Of a DNA stretch of 64,000 nucleotides, positions 48,798-57,470 are shown one piece after another (the stretch's first letter is position 1; each line of letters starts with the position of its first letter). Both the position numbers and the translations under genes were made by a program. The notes under the pieces are model-generated. The model saw only the letters and a list, made by a program, of their open reading frames with translations. It was not told where the DNA came from and did not search any database. The stretch spans positions 6,020 through 70,019 of the forward strand of contig CAKSYX010000007.1 of assembly GCA_934525065.1 (NCBI GenBank), read 5' to 3'. The DNA comes from an uncultured Eubacteriales bacterium. Its GTDB lineage: Bacteria; Bacillota; Clostridia; Oscillospirales; Acutalibacteraceae.

Positions 48798-51700
48798 CTA
48801 CCTGACCCTGACGGTGCAGATTGCAATTGCCTTTCCGTCGGTGGTAACAACTCTGATTTCGCAAACACCCTTGCCGACGGCTTTGACAACGCCGCTCTTG
48901 CTGACAGTTGCAACCTTTTTGTTTGAGGTTGACCACTTGACAGTTTTGATTGACGCGTTTGACGGAAGAACGCTTGCTTTGAGCTTAAAGCTCTTTCCAA
49001 CCGTTGTGATAACGTTCGTCTGGTTGAGCTTTACGCCGATGACGGGGTTCTTTTTAACGGTGACAACAACAAGGCTGCCGGTTCCGCCGCCCTTGTCGGC
49101 CGGAGTGCAGGTGACGATTGCCGAACCTACGCCCACTGCGGTGATCTTTCCGTTTGAGTCAACCTTAACGACCTTGGTGTTGCTGGATTCCCATTTGAGC
49201 TTTGCGCCCTTTGCGCCCGAAGGCTTAACAGTCGGCTTGAGGGTATAGCTGTTATTGAGCGAAAGCTCAACATTCTGCTTTTTGAAGGTGACGCTCTTAA
49301 TTTTCGGTCTTGTTACGGTGACAACGCATTTTGCAACTCTGCTTCCGCTCTGAGTCGTGCAGGTGATGGTTGCCTTTCCGGGAGCCACGGCCTTGACCTT
49401 TCCGCTTGAGCTGACCGTTGCAACCTTCGTGTTGCTTGACTTCCATGTAACTTTCTGAACGGTTGCGTCAGAGGGAACAATACTCGTTTTAAGCTTTTCT
49501 GTCTCGTTGACATAGAGCGAAAGCTTGCTCTTATTGAGATAGACCTTGCTTGGAACAATGTTCTTTACAGTGACGGAGCAGGTCGCTTTTTTGCCGGTAT
49601 CCTTCGTTGTGCAGGTGATTATCGCTGTACCCTTTGAAACGCCTGTAACAACGCCGTTTGCGTCAACCTTTGCAACCTTTGTGTTGCTTGACTTCCACTT
49701 GAGCTTTTTGCTGCTTGCGTTTTCGGGAAGTACCGTTGCAACAAGTGTATACTTCCTTCCGGCATATACCTTAACAGTCAGCTTGTTGAGAGAAACGGAC
49801 TTGGTGTTGATATATTTTTCAACCTTTACCTTGCAGGAGGCAACATACTTTCCGGTGTTGGTCGTGCAGGTTACAGTTACCGTGCCTGCCTTCTTGCCGG
49901 TTACGGTTCCGTCGCTGTTGACGGAGGCGATTTTTGAATCGGAGGACTTCCACTTGACGCTCTTGTCGCTTGCGTTGAGCGGAAATACCGTCGGAACAAG
50001 AGTTCTCTGCCTGCCGATATACACGGTCATTGACGACTTATTGAGCTTTACGCCTGTGGTTTTGACGCGGACGGTGACATTGCATATCTCGCTGATGAAG
50101 CTGTTGTCTGCCGCGGTGACGGTAATGTTCGCCGTTCCGGGGGCAACTGTATAAACAACGCCGTCCGAGGTTACGGTTGCAACCTTGGTGTTTGAGGATT
50201 TGAACTTAACGTCCTTGAAGGTTGCGTTTGAGGGAAGAACAGAGGCCGAAAGAATATATGTATCCGAAAGCCAGATATTCTTTTTCGTTGCGCTCAGAAC
50301 GATGCTTTCAACCTCGACCTTGCGCTTGACGGTAACGGTGCAGATTGAAGTGAAGCCGCCGTCAACGGTTTTGCAGATGATGTTCGCCGTTCCCGAGCCT
50401 ACGCCGGTTACAACACCCTTCGAGCTTACGGTTGCAATCTTTTTGTCCGAGGACGACCAGGTGAGCTTTTTGTTTGTTGCGTCAGCCGGATATACGGTTG
50501 CGGAGAGCTTCACGGTTCTGGTGTTATAGACCTCTGCTGTTGCTGTCTTCATTTCAACACCGGTTACGGGAACATTGACCGTAACAAGGCATTTTGCGGT
50601 GCGGTTTCCGTCAACGCTGGTGCAGATAATTTCGCACTTGCCGTTGCCGACACCCGTGACAACGCCGTCATTATTGACAATTGCAACCTTTTCATCGGTT
50701 GACTTCCAGATTACGGTCTGGTCCGGTGCGTCGGCAGGGATGATTGATGCCTTGATTTTTTCGCTTTCGCCGATATTCATGACGATTCTGTCGTGGTCAA
50801 GTCTGACCGCGCCGACGCGCTTGCTCACACCGATGAGTGAAAGCGGAAACCATTCTGCCCAAAAATGCTGAAGCTCGTCAGAGGGATGCGCACCGTCGAT
50901 GGTATATGCAGGAAGGAAAGCTTCCGGGTCGTTCGGGTCGGCTGACTTTTCGTTATAGCTGACATATCCGTCGTGGTAGCCTTCCTTTGAAGCAGTTGTT
51001 TCGAGCCATTCGTTGACATCGAGGGCAATCTGCCAGTCGTGCCGGAATTCTTCATCGGTGCGGACATATTTTGCGCCCGTTCCGAGGTAATCACGGTCGT
51101 TGCCCTTCCACTGAGTGATGCCGATGGCGATAACCTTGACGCCATCTTTTGAATGGAGCTTATTGAAGGCGGTCTTGAAGCTTTCGATAAGCTCTTCGGC
51201 CGTGGGCTGAGTGATTCCCGGATACTGCTTCTGAATGTCGGTGCAGACCGGATGCATGATATCGTTCGCACCTATCTTGACTATTACATACTTGAGACCG
51301 GAAAGGCTCAGAACGTCACGGTCAAGGCGATCGATCATGGAATCACCGAAAATGTATGCGCCGTAGCCAAGGCCTTCTCCGCCGAGACGGTTGCCGATTA
51401 TGCCCTTGCCGACTACGCCGACATTTGTGACCTGACCGTCGGTCTGCTTGTTGATCTGCTCGGCAAGATACTGCGGGTATTCGTTTGAAACCGTGGAATC
51501 GCCGACAACGGCAACGGAATAAGCATCCTTGTCGGAATAAACATCAACAGTTGCAATGCAGGGAGTGACCTTGATGAAGCTATAAGAGAGCTGAAAGTCA
51601 AGGTCGCGGCCGAGAACGGCTCTGATGATCTGGCGAACAGGATCGTCTATAATAGAGTTTAGGCCCATCTGAGAGCTGAGAACGTCAGCGTCCTTAGCGA

Positions 51701-52208
51701 TGGAAAGATATGTTCTTGAGCCGGAAAGACCCATCGTCTTTATCTCGCTGAAGCGGTCAACAAAAAGGCTGACCGCAATATCCTCAAGCGCGTTGACGTT
51801 GAAATCAACGGGATCTGAAATAACCTCTTCGCCCGCCGGGATTGTAACATGGATTTTTCCGTTGAAATAAAGCAGCTTGCCGGTACTGTCGTCAACTGCC
51901 GAACCACCCGTGCTCCTTGCAACCGCAGCGCGGCTGATTGTAAGCGGACTGGTGCCGTAATGATTCGAAAGGCGAATCCTGACCTTTGTTCCGCTTGCGG
52001 TGGGAGTAATGACAGACCTTGTCATTACTCTGCCGACAAAAGCGGTTATGTTTTCATAGCCCTTGAGACCGATCTGCGTTGGAGCCGTGCCCCATGCACT
52101 GATCCACTTTCCGTTTTCTCCGTCCGCGGCAGAGGAAGCAAAGGTCATGCAGACCGCCGCAAGAACAACGAAAAGAGCAACAAGAGCACTTTTCAGTAAC
52201 TTCTTCAT
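48798..52208 (-). CDS. Secreted SGNH-hydrolase protein with eight Ig-like (BIG2) repeats
   Basis: 1136 residues, AAGGTG before the ATG. Signal peptide (1-28, ending FASSAADGE); a jelly-roll-like region (about 35-215); SGNH esterase domain with block I VVGDSTVSN (Ser238), block III KIGANDIMHP and block V DGAHPSDE; then eight tandem BIG2 domains of 81-86 residues from about 460 to the C-terminus, each with WKSSNTKVATV and GVVTGV-type motifs. No LPXTG or C-terminal helix, so it is either released or wall-bound through the repeats. The esterase may deacetylate polysaccharide. Repeats are diverged (30-55 percent by eye), so not a recent expansion. Confidence 0.94.
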   Translation of the reverse strand: MKKLLKSALVALFVVLAAVCMTFASSAADGENGKWISAWGTAPTQIGLKGYENITAFVGRVMTRSVITPTASGTKVRIRLSNHYGTSPLTISRAAVARSTGGSAVDDSTGKLLYFNGKIHVTIPAGEEVISDPVDFNVNALEDIAVSLFVDRFSEIKTMGLSGSRTYLSIAKDADVLSSQMGLNSIIDDPVRQIIRAVLGRDLDFQLSYSFIKVTPCIATVDVYSDKDAYSVAVVGDSTVSNEYPQYLAEQINKQTDGQVTNVGVVGKGIIGNRLGGEGLGYGAYIFGDSMIDRLDRDVLSLSGLKYVIVKIGANDIMHPVCTDIQKQYPGITQPTAEELIESFKTAFNKLHSKDGVKVIAIGITQWKGNDRDYLGTGAKYVRTDEEFRHDWQIALDVNEWLETTASKEGYHDGYVSYNEKSADPNDPEAFLPAYTIDGAHPSDELQHFWAEWFPLSLIGVSKRVGAVRLDHDRIVMNIGESEKIKASIIPADAPDQTVIWKSTDEKVAIVNNDGVVTGVGNGKCEIICTSVDGNRTAKCLVTVNVPVTGVEMKTATAEVYNTRTVKLSATVYPADATNKKLTWSSSDKKIATVSSKGVVTGVGSGTANIICKTVDGGFTSICTVTVKRKVEVESIVLSATKKNIWLSDTYILSASVLPSNATFKDVKFKSSNTKVATVTSDGVVYTVAPGTANITVTAADNSFISEICNVTVRVKTTGVKLNKSSMTVYIGRQRTLVPTVFPLNASDKSVKWKSSDSKIASVNSDGTVTGKKAGTVTVTCTTNTGKYVASCKVKVEKYINTKSVSLNKLTVKVYAGRKYTLVATVLPENASSKKLKWKSSNTKVAKVDANGVVTGVSKGTAIITCTTKDTGKKATCSVTVKNIVPSKVYLNKSKLSLYVNETEKLKTSIVPSDATVQKVTWKSSNTKVATVSSSGKVKAVAPGKATITCTTQSGSRVAKCVVTVTRPKIKSVTFKKQNVELSLNNSYTLKPTVKPSGAKGAKLKWESSNTKVVKVDSNGKITAVGVGSAIVTCTPADKGGGTGSLVVVTVKKNPVIGVKLNQTNVITTVGKSFKLKASVLPSNASIKTVKWSTSNKKVATVSKSGVVKAVGKGVCEIRVVTTDGKAIAICTVRVR

Positions 52209-52378
52209 ATAATCACCTTAGCCTTTCCGGCTACAAACAGTGCATAAGGGTCGCGTCGATTCCTGCTGTAGCCGGGCAGAGATTGACGGCATTTCGTCCA
52301 CATCAGGAGCTGTACTTATACAAATCCCAAGGGACAGATAATCGTTTGGCGTGATTTTTCTCGCCAAACGATTTTTCC
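52209..52378 (-). promoter_or_regulatory. Long leader of the SGNH/Ig-repeat gene, possibly structured
   Basis: Between 52209 and 52490 no gene is seen. Minus-strand landmarks: AT-rich start (52405-52450), hairpin GCAAAAGCC/GGCTTTTTGC (plus 52381-52404, probably terminating the preceding gene), 11-bp perfect stem ATCGTTTGGCG/CGCCAAACGAT (52341-52371), then GC-rich small hairpins CTGC/GCAG (52262-52280) and TAGCC/GGCTA (52219-52232) just before the ribosome site. No riboswitch consensus recognised. Confidence 0.45.
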
Positions 52379-52490
52379 GCAAAAAGCCGAATGGCTTTTG
52401 CAATGAAAATCCTTCATACTATATGATAATATATTGAGCTGAAAAAATCAATATTTCACACCAAACACGGCATCAAAATTCTCGATTTGT

Positions 52491-53858
52491 TCATGATTTT
52501 GCCTTTTTTTCGCCGTTATTGGGGTTCGTGCGTTTTTTCTGCTCATTCTTTTGGTTCTGTTTTCTGAACTGAAGAACAATATAAGTAACAACAGCGGCAA
52601 GGGCGATGAACTCGGCCGCAATGAACGGCTTTGCGGTGATCACCTTTCTGACCCCGGTCATAACCAGACGGAAAACGCTCAGGCTGACATCGTTCGCGGC
52701 AACGAGGTCAATAGTTATGATCTCCTGCCCGGCATAGCATACCCGCGCTTTGCAGATCACGTCTCCGGCCCTGATGGGCGCAGTAACGCTCTTCGGGAGT
52801 GTATCGGCAATCGGCTCAATAAGAACACTGTCGCTTGTTCCGCCGGCCGGAACGAGAGCTGAGGTCTCCTTTGCCGGAACAAGGCGGAGCGTGTCAGTGC
52901 TTCTTCCGGCAACGACAGGAACAGTCGTCACGGTTTGATTCGCCGTTGCAACAACTCTGAAGCGGATGTTTTCATATACCCACGAAAGCAACCGCCTTGC
53001 GTCCGTCATGCAGGTGTTTTCGTCAACGGAATCATTGTCAACATCCTTGAGCTTTCCGCCCATGACAACGGTGAGATAGGAATAGCCGTCCTGAGAGGAA
53101 ACAACGGCAATGCATTCGCCGGCCTTGTCGGTTGAGGTCTGCTTTCCGCCGGTTACGGAAGCGTGGTAATAATCGGGGATGGTCGCGTTGGTCATCCTGT
53201 TTGAGGCTGAAAAGGTTCTCTCTTCGTTTTCGCTCGTTTTCGGGAGGGTTATCTCCTTAGCGGAAAAAGCTTCGGAAAATGAGGGATAATTGAGCGCATA
53301 TTTGATAAGCGCTGCAACATCCTCGGCGGTCGTATACTGCCCATCGGCATCAAAGCCGGTAATGTTTTTGACAACGGTATTCTTGCAGCCGATCTTCTCG
53401 GCAAGAGCCTGCATTTCGGCAACGAACGCCTTCTCCGTTTTTGAAATGTCATAAGCAATTACACTCGCCGCATCGTTCGCGCCGTAAATAATAAGGCAGT
53501 CAACGAGCTGCTTTTTGGTATAGGTTTCTCCTTTTTTGAGGGAAGCCACGCGGACACCGTAGTCATACTCAACGAGTGAGAGGGATTTTTCGGTAATTTT
53601 GACCGTTTCCTCAAGGTTGCCCCATTTTTCCGTTGCGGCCACAGCGGCGAGAATTTTGACAAAAGCCGCAGGCTGAACCTTTTTGTTTTCATTCTTTTTA
53701 AACATCACCGAGCCGTCGTCGAGGCTCGTCATGTAATAAACATCGGAATAAAGGTTTTTTGTGACCTGCTTTTCGTTGCTGTAATCGGCCGAGCCGATGA
53801 AAGAAAAGATACAAAGAAGAACCGATACCGCCGCAAGAACCGAGAGGATTTTTTTCAT
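52491..53858 (-). CDS. Catalytically degenerate D-alanyl-D-alanine carboxypeptidase homologue (S11)
   Basis: 455 residues from ATG 53858 (AGGTGG upstream). Signal peptide (1-23), S11-type transpeptidase fold (about 30-285), a PBP5-like C-terminal domain (about 300-385) and a C-terminal membrane helix (about 405-430) with a basic tail. The three active-site motifs are altered: SxxK is AFVK (Ala65 to Lys68; codon GCT for Ala read directly), SxN is GAN (126-128) and KTG is VTG (235-237). The frame is intact, so it looks like a maintained pseudoenzyme. Family members trim peptidoglycan stem peptides; this one more likely binds than cleaves. Confidence 0.88.
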   Translation of the reverse strand: MKKILSVLAAVSVLLCIFSFIGSADYSNEKQVTKNLYSDVYYMTSLDDGSVMFKKNENKKVQPAAFVKILAAVAATEKWGNLEETVKITEKSLSLVEYDYGVRVASLKKGETYTKKQLVDCLIIYGANDAASVIAYDISKTEKAFVAEMQALAEKIGCKNTVVKNITGFDADGQYTTAEDVAALIKYALNYPSFSEAFSAKEITLPKTSENEERTFSASNRMTNATIPDYYHASVTGGKQTSTDKAGECIAVVSSQDGYSYLTVVMGGKLKDVDNDSVDENTCMTDARRLLSWVYENIRFRVVATANQTVTTVPVVAGRSTDTLRLVPAKETSALVPAGGTSDSVLIEPIADTLPKSVTAPIRAGDVICKARVCYAGQEIITIDLVAANDVSLSVFRLVMTGVRKVITAKPFIAAEFIALAAVVTYIVLQFRKQNQKNEQKKRTNPNNGEKKAKS

Positions 53859-54051
53859 TCTACCACCTGTTTTCAAAATTTAACTTCATTTGTTTTATTG
53901 CAATACGACCGAGAATGTGATATATTTAGTCTGTGTTTTATATTACTTTGAATTATAACATTTTTTTCGCGCAAAATAAACAGTTTTCGGAAAATTACAC
54001 CGATTTGACAATATTTTCCGTTTTTGTTCAAAAGAAAGGTGCTTTGAAAAT

Positions 54052-54744
54052 ATGATTTATGTCACAGGAGATATGCACGGAGTTCTTTCGCGCTTTGACG
54101 ACCCAAGGCTGCGCTCGCTCAAAAGCTCAGACACTCTGATCGTCTGCGGAGACTTCGGCTTTTTATGGGACGGCTCAAAAGAGGAGATGAACGTCCTCAA
54201 AAAGCTTGCTAAAAAGAAATACATGATCTGTTTTGTTGACGGAACACACGAGAACTTTGATATGCTTTCAAAGCTTCGCGTCAAAAAATGGCACGGCGGC
54301 AAGGTTCATCAGATTGCAGGCAACATTCTCCACCTCATGCGCGGACAGGTTTTTGAAATTGAAAACCAAAAAATCTTCACAATGGGCGGCGGGGAAAGCC
54401 CCGACATCGAAATCCGCTTTGAAATGAACACCTGGTCGGAGATGGAGATTCCGACGCGTGACGAGCTTGTTGAGGGCGTTGACAACCTTCAGAAATACGG
54501 CGGAAGCGTTGACATCATTATCACGCATGAACCGCCGGCAAAAATCAAGGAATTCCTTCTGCTTCAAAACGAGAGCGTGACCGGAATCACCGCAATAAAC
54601 ACCTATCTTGAGGACGTCGGAAAATCCTGCGAGTTCAAGCACTGGTACTTCGGTTCACTCCACCTTGACAAATTCATTTCAACGACCCACGTTTCGCTTT
54701 TTACGAACATTGTCAATGCGGTGACGGGTGAAGCAGTGAAATAA
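54052..54744 (+). CDS. Metallophosphoesterase (calcineurin-like)
   Basis: 230 residues; a weak AAAGGTG site lies 12 bases before the ATG. Metal-site motifs in order: VTGDMHG (8-10), CGDFGFLW, DGTHEN (a variant of GNHE), IITHEPP and FGSLHLD (a variant of GHxH, with Ser-Leu). The GTHEN and GSLH variants also occur in a prophage/plasmid-type phosphoesterase subgroup. Substrate unknown. Ends with its own terminator. Confidence 0.9.
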   Translation: MIYVTGDMHGVLSRFDDPRLRSLKSSDTLIVCGDFGFLWDGSKEEMNVLKKLAKKKYMICFVDGTHENFDMLSKLRVKKWHGGKVHQIAGNILHLMRGQVFEIENQKIFTMGGGESPDIEIRFEMNTWSEMEIPTRDELVEGVDNLQKYGGSVDIIITHEPPAKIKEFLLLQNESVTGITAINTYLEDVGKSCEFKHWYFGSLHLDKFISTTHVSLFTNIVNAVTGEAVK

Positions 54745-54758
54745 ATTTCGGCAAATCG

Positions 54759-54793
54759 GTCTGCGTAAGCTGAAGAGCTTCCGCAGACTTTTT
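54759..54793 (+). terminator. Terminator of the metallophosphoesterase gene
   Basis: GTCTGCG (54759-54765) pairs with CGCAGAC (54782-54788), with an inner AAGCT/AGCTT stem, followed by TTTTTC. Confidence 0.85.
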
Positions 54794-54837
54794 CTTTGCG
54801 GAAGGCGAACGCACCTGTAAAACAGCATCATGCAGCA

Positions 54838-54884
54838 GATAAAAACAGCCGGGCAGAGAAGTTATTCCATCCCTGTCCGGCTGT
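54838..54884 (-). terminator. Terminator of the FAD oxidoreductase gene
   Basis: On the minus strand CAGCCGGACAGGG pairs imperfectly with CTCTGCCCGGCTG (54846-54883), followed by TTTTTATC. Confidence 0.8.
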
Positions 54885-54898
54885 TGAGATTCTGAAAA

Positions 54899-56227
54899 TT
54901 AAAGCTTAAAGCAGTTTTCGTATTTTTTTGCCCAAGCAAAAATTGCCTCCTTGCTGCCCTTCTTCGGCATTGCGGCAACAACTGCCGTGACCTTTGCCAT
55001 GCGCTTTCCGGCTGAAAGAATCTTCTTGAGCAGAGCCTTGTCTTTCACAACTCTTTTGACCTTGTTTGCAATATCGGCCGGAGCGATTCCCGAAAGCATT
55101 GCAAGAAGGCTCGTTGAATCTGCTCCGATTGTGAGGTCATTCGCAGTGAGAACACCGGTTGAAAACATATAATCAAGCTCCTGCGGCCGAAGCTTCGTTA
55201 AAAGCAGCTTGACGCAGGCAAGGCCGGCAAGGCCGCCGCCGAGTTTTTTATAGAAGTCTGTCTGATACTTCCAGAGAGATGCAGTGTCAAACGCGCAGTT
55301 TTTGTCTGCAATAACCGCATCCGCAAGAATACGCGCCGCCTTAAAGGAATTTGCAATTCCCGAACCGATAATCGGAACAGTCATGAAAGCACTGTCGCCG
55401 ATTGCTGCGTAGCCGTCAGCAACAAGAACCGAAAGCGGCTGTCTGACCGGAATCGAAACGAGCTGTCCGCCGCGCTTGACCTCGGTTCCGAGACGCGGAT
55501 TTTCTTTTTGCATCGTCTCAAGGCTTGAGTTGATTTCTTCCTGCGAGAGCGGAGCAAAACGGCCGATGAGCACATCGGTGAAATTCTCCTCGCTTGCAAC
55601 CCAGCCGATTCCGAGCTTGCCCTGCGGAAGCATATAGACCTTATATGGGTCCTTGGCAGGTTCATCGCTCGCTTTGTTATAAAACGCACGGTAAACATAA
55701 AAGCGCGAAAACTCGCCCTCCTCCCTTTCAACCGAAAAGAAGGACGGAAGGCTCTTTCTCAGCGGAGAATCCATTCCGGCTGCGTCAATTACAAGGTCAG
55801 CGAAAAACTCTCCCTTGTCTGTTTTGATTCCGGCAACGCGGCTTCCGAAAAGCAAAGCCGACCTGACTTCACATTCAAAAACAAACTTTACGCCGTTTTT
55901 GCGCGCATGGGAAACCAGAAGCTCATAGATATCGCGGCGTTCCATTTTGATTTCGAGCTGATCCTCGGGAACATTTTGAACAAGACCTTTTTTGCAGTCG
56001 GGACTATAAAAGGTCATGTTTTCTTTATAGCTGAATTTATCCTTTTCCGGCATAGGAATACCGGCAATGGCAAGAGCTCCGGGAGCAAAAATATCCGTCC
56101 AGTCATAGCCGAGCTCGGTTTCCTTTTTCTTTTCATAAACTGTTACGTCAAAGCCTTTTTCGGCAAGCAAGGCGCCTGCGGCAAGGCCGCCGTGACCTGC
56201 ACCGGCAATTATAATCGTTTTCCCCAT
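54899..56227 (-). CDS. FAD-dependent oxidoreductase (geranylgeranyl reductase/PHBH-like)
   Basis: 442 residues, AAAAGGAG before the ATG. FAD-binding GxGxxG in IIIAGAGHGGLAAGALLAEKG (dinucleotide fold, residues 4-24), acidic VYEKKK end of strand 2, DLVIDAAGMDSPLRKSLP, and the second FAD motif YAAIGDSAFMTVPIIGSGI. It groups with geranylgeranyl-reductase-type and lycopene-cyclase-type flavoproteins. The substrate cannot be read. It is alone on the minus strand, convergent with the phosphoesterase gene. Confidence 0.9.
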   Translation of the reverse strand: MGKTIIIAGAGHGGLAAGALLAEKGFDVTVYEKKKETELGYDWTDIFAPGALAIAGIPMPEKDKFSYKENMTFYSPDCKKGLVQNVPEDQLEIKMERRDIYELLVSHARKNGVKFVFECEVRSALLFGSRVAGIKTDKGEFFADLVIDAAGMDSPLRKSLPSFFSVEREEGEFSRFYVYRAFYNKASDEPAKDPYKVYMLPQGKLGIGWVASEENFTDVLIGRFAPLSQEEINSSLETMQKENPRLGTEVKRGGQLVSIPVRQPLSVLVADGYAAIGDSAFMTVPIIGSGIANSFKAARILADAVIADKNCAFDTASLWKYQTDFYKKLGGGLAGLACVKLLLTKLRPQELDYMFSTGVLTANDLTIGADSTSLLAMLSGIAPADIANKVKRVVKDKALLKKILSAGKRMAKVTAVVAAMPKKGSKEAIFAWAKKYENCFKL

Positions 56228-56358
56228 CGTTTTCTCCTTTTCAGATTAGTAGATTTTGTTAATTATAACAGATTGCGAAAAAAATTGTCAATATTCAAAA
56301 AACATTTGAGAATAAAGTCAATTTTTGCTATTATGGTCAAGATAAGGACGTGAAGGCA

Positions 56359-57012
56359 ATGGTAATTACGCTTGACACAATTGAAATTGAGGTCACAAAA
56401 AAGAAGATGAAGAATCTTCGCATCCGCGTGACCGCTCCGCAGGGAAGGGTCCTCGTTTCCGCTCCCTTGCGGATGAAGGACGGCGAAATCATTTCCGTTC
56501 TCAAAGAAAAGCTTGACTGGATCAAATCCGCCGTTCAAAAAGCACAAACGGCGGATATACCACAGCAAAGAAGCGAAGAAGAGCGGCTTTCAAATCTTTT
56601 GAAAATACTTTCAGCACTTTTGGAAAATCCTGAATACAGAACAGAAATTGACGAAAGCGCACTCAAAGCGGCTTTGAGGGGCGGACTTTCCGCCGACAAA
56701 AGCGCAGAAATCATCCTCAAAGCAAAGCTTTCAAGGCTTGTTCCGCTTTGGGAAAAGCAAACCGGCCTTTATTGCTCCGCATGGAAAATCAAAAAGGTCA
56801 AGTCTTACTGGGGAAAATGCAGCTTTCAAACACGCGAGCTGACCTTTAACCTTTCCCTTGCCGAGAAAACGGATGATTGCATTGAATATGTTGTTCTGCA
56901 TGAGCTTGCGCACATCAGATACCCGAACCACGGCAAAGACTTCAAAGCCTTCCTTTCAAAATATATGCCGCAGTGGAGCACGATACGCCGAAGGCTTAAA
57001 GCCGAAAAATAA
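56359..57012 (+). CDS. YgjP-like M48-type metallopeptidase
   Basis: 217 residues from ATG 56359 (AAGGA ten bases upstream; GTG 56350 too close). N-terminal MKNLRIRVTAPQGRVLVSAPLRM, then SYWGKCSFQTRELTFNLSLAE and the zinc motif VVLHELAHIRYPNHGKDF (HExxH, third ligand His in NHG), the UTP pyrophosphatase/YgjP (DUF45) signature. Cytoplasmic; substrate unknown. Confidence 0.93.
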   Translation: MVITLDTIEIEVTKKKMKNLRIRVTAPQGRVLVSAPLRMKDGEIISVLKEKLDWIKSAVQKAQTADIPQQRSEEERLSNLLKILSALLENPEYRTEIDESALKAALRGGLSADKSAEIILKAKLSRLVPLWEKQTGLYCSAWKIKKVKSYWGKCSFQTRELTFNLSLAEKTDDCIEYVVLHELAHIRYPNHGKDFKAFLSKYMPQWSTIRRRLKAEK

Positions 57013-57014
57013 AA

Positions 57015-57045
57015 CGGCGGCCGCAGCCGCCGCTTTTGCTTTTTA
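57015..57045 (+). terminator. Bidirectional terminator between YgjP-like and YbjQ genes
   Basis: GGCGGC pairs with GCCGCC (57015-57032) with T-rich flanks on both strands. Confidence 0.8.
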
Positions 57046-57366
57046 CTTTCCGCGGACAACAACTGCCGTTCCGCTGACGGAAACCATGAGCATATTGCCC
57101 TGGCCGAGCACTTCGTAGTCGATGTCTACGCCGACAACAGCATTTGCACCGAGCTGCCGGGCTCTTTCCTCCATTTCTTTCAGAGCGTCCTCTCTGGCCT
57201 TGATGAGTTCGTCCTCATAGCCTGCCGAGCGGCCTCCGATGAAATTGCGGATAGACGCGCCGAAGTCGCGGATGAAATCTACGCCGGAGACAACCTCTCC
57301 GGTCACGATTCCGAGATAGCTAACAATTTCTGCGTTTTCAAGGGTTGGGGTTGTTGAGCATACCAT
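57043..57366 (-). CDS. YbjQ/UPF0145 family protein
   Basis: 107 residues, the family length, with AGGAGG before the ATG. Motifs: LGIVTGEVVSGVDFIRDFGASIRNFIGGRSAGYEDEL and ALKEMEERARQLGANAVVGVDIDYE. Forms pentamers; often called a heavy-metal-binding domain although the function is unproven. Monocistronic. Confidence 0.95.
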   Translation of the reverse strand: MVCSTTPTLENAEIVSYLGIVTGEVVSGVDFIRDFGASIRNFIGGRSAGYEDELIKAREDALKEMEERARQLGANAVVGVDIDYEVLGQGNMLMVSVSGTAVVVRGK

Positions 57367-57470
57367 AGTTGAATCCTCCTAAAATATATGTGAAAGTGCT
57401 TTTGACACATTCATTTGGTTTTCACATAAATAAACGAAGCGTTGTTTGCTTTTTCGCAGGCAACAAAAAA

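Noticed and set aside
48688..50529. Several long plus-strand open frames
   Set aside because: Antisense reflections of the repetitive Ig domains; Thr/Val/Leu-rich products mirror the repeat codons.
52209..52378. c-di-GMP-I riboswitch before the Ig-repeat gene
   Set aside because: Partial resemblances (GGACGAAATGCC, GTAGCC) do not occur in the right order or spacing.
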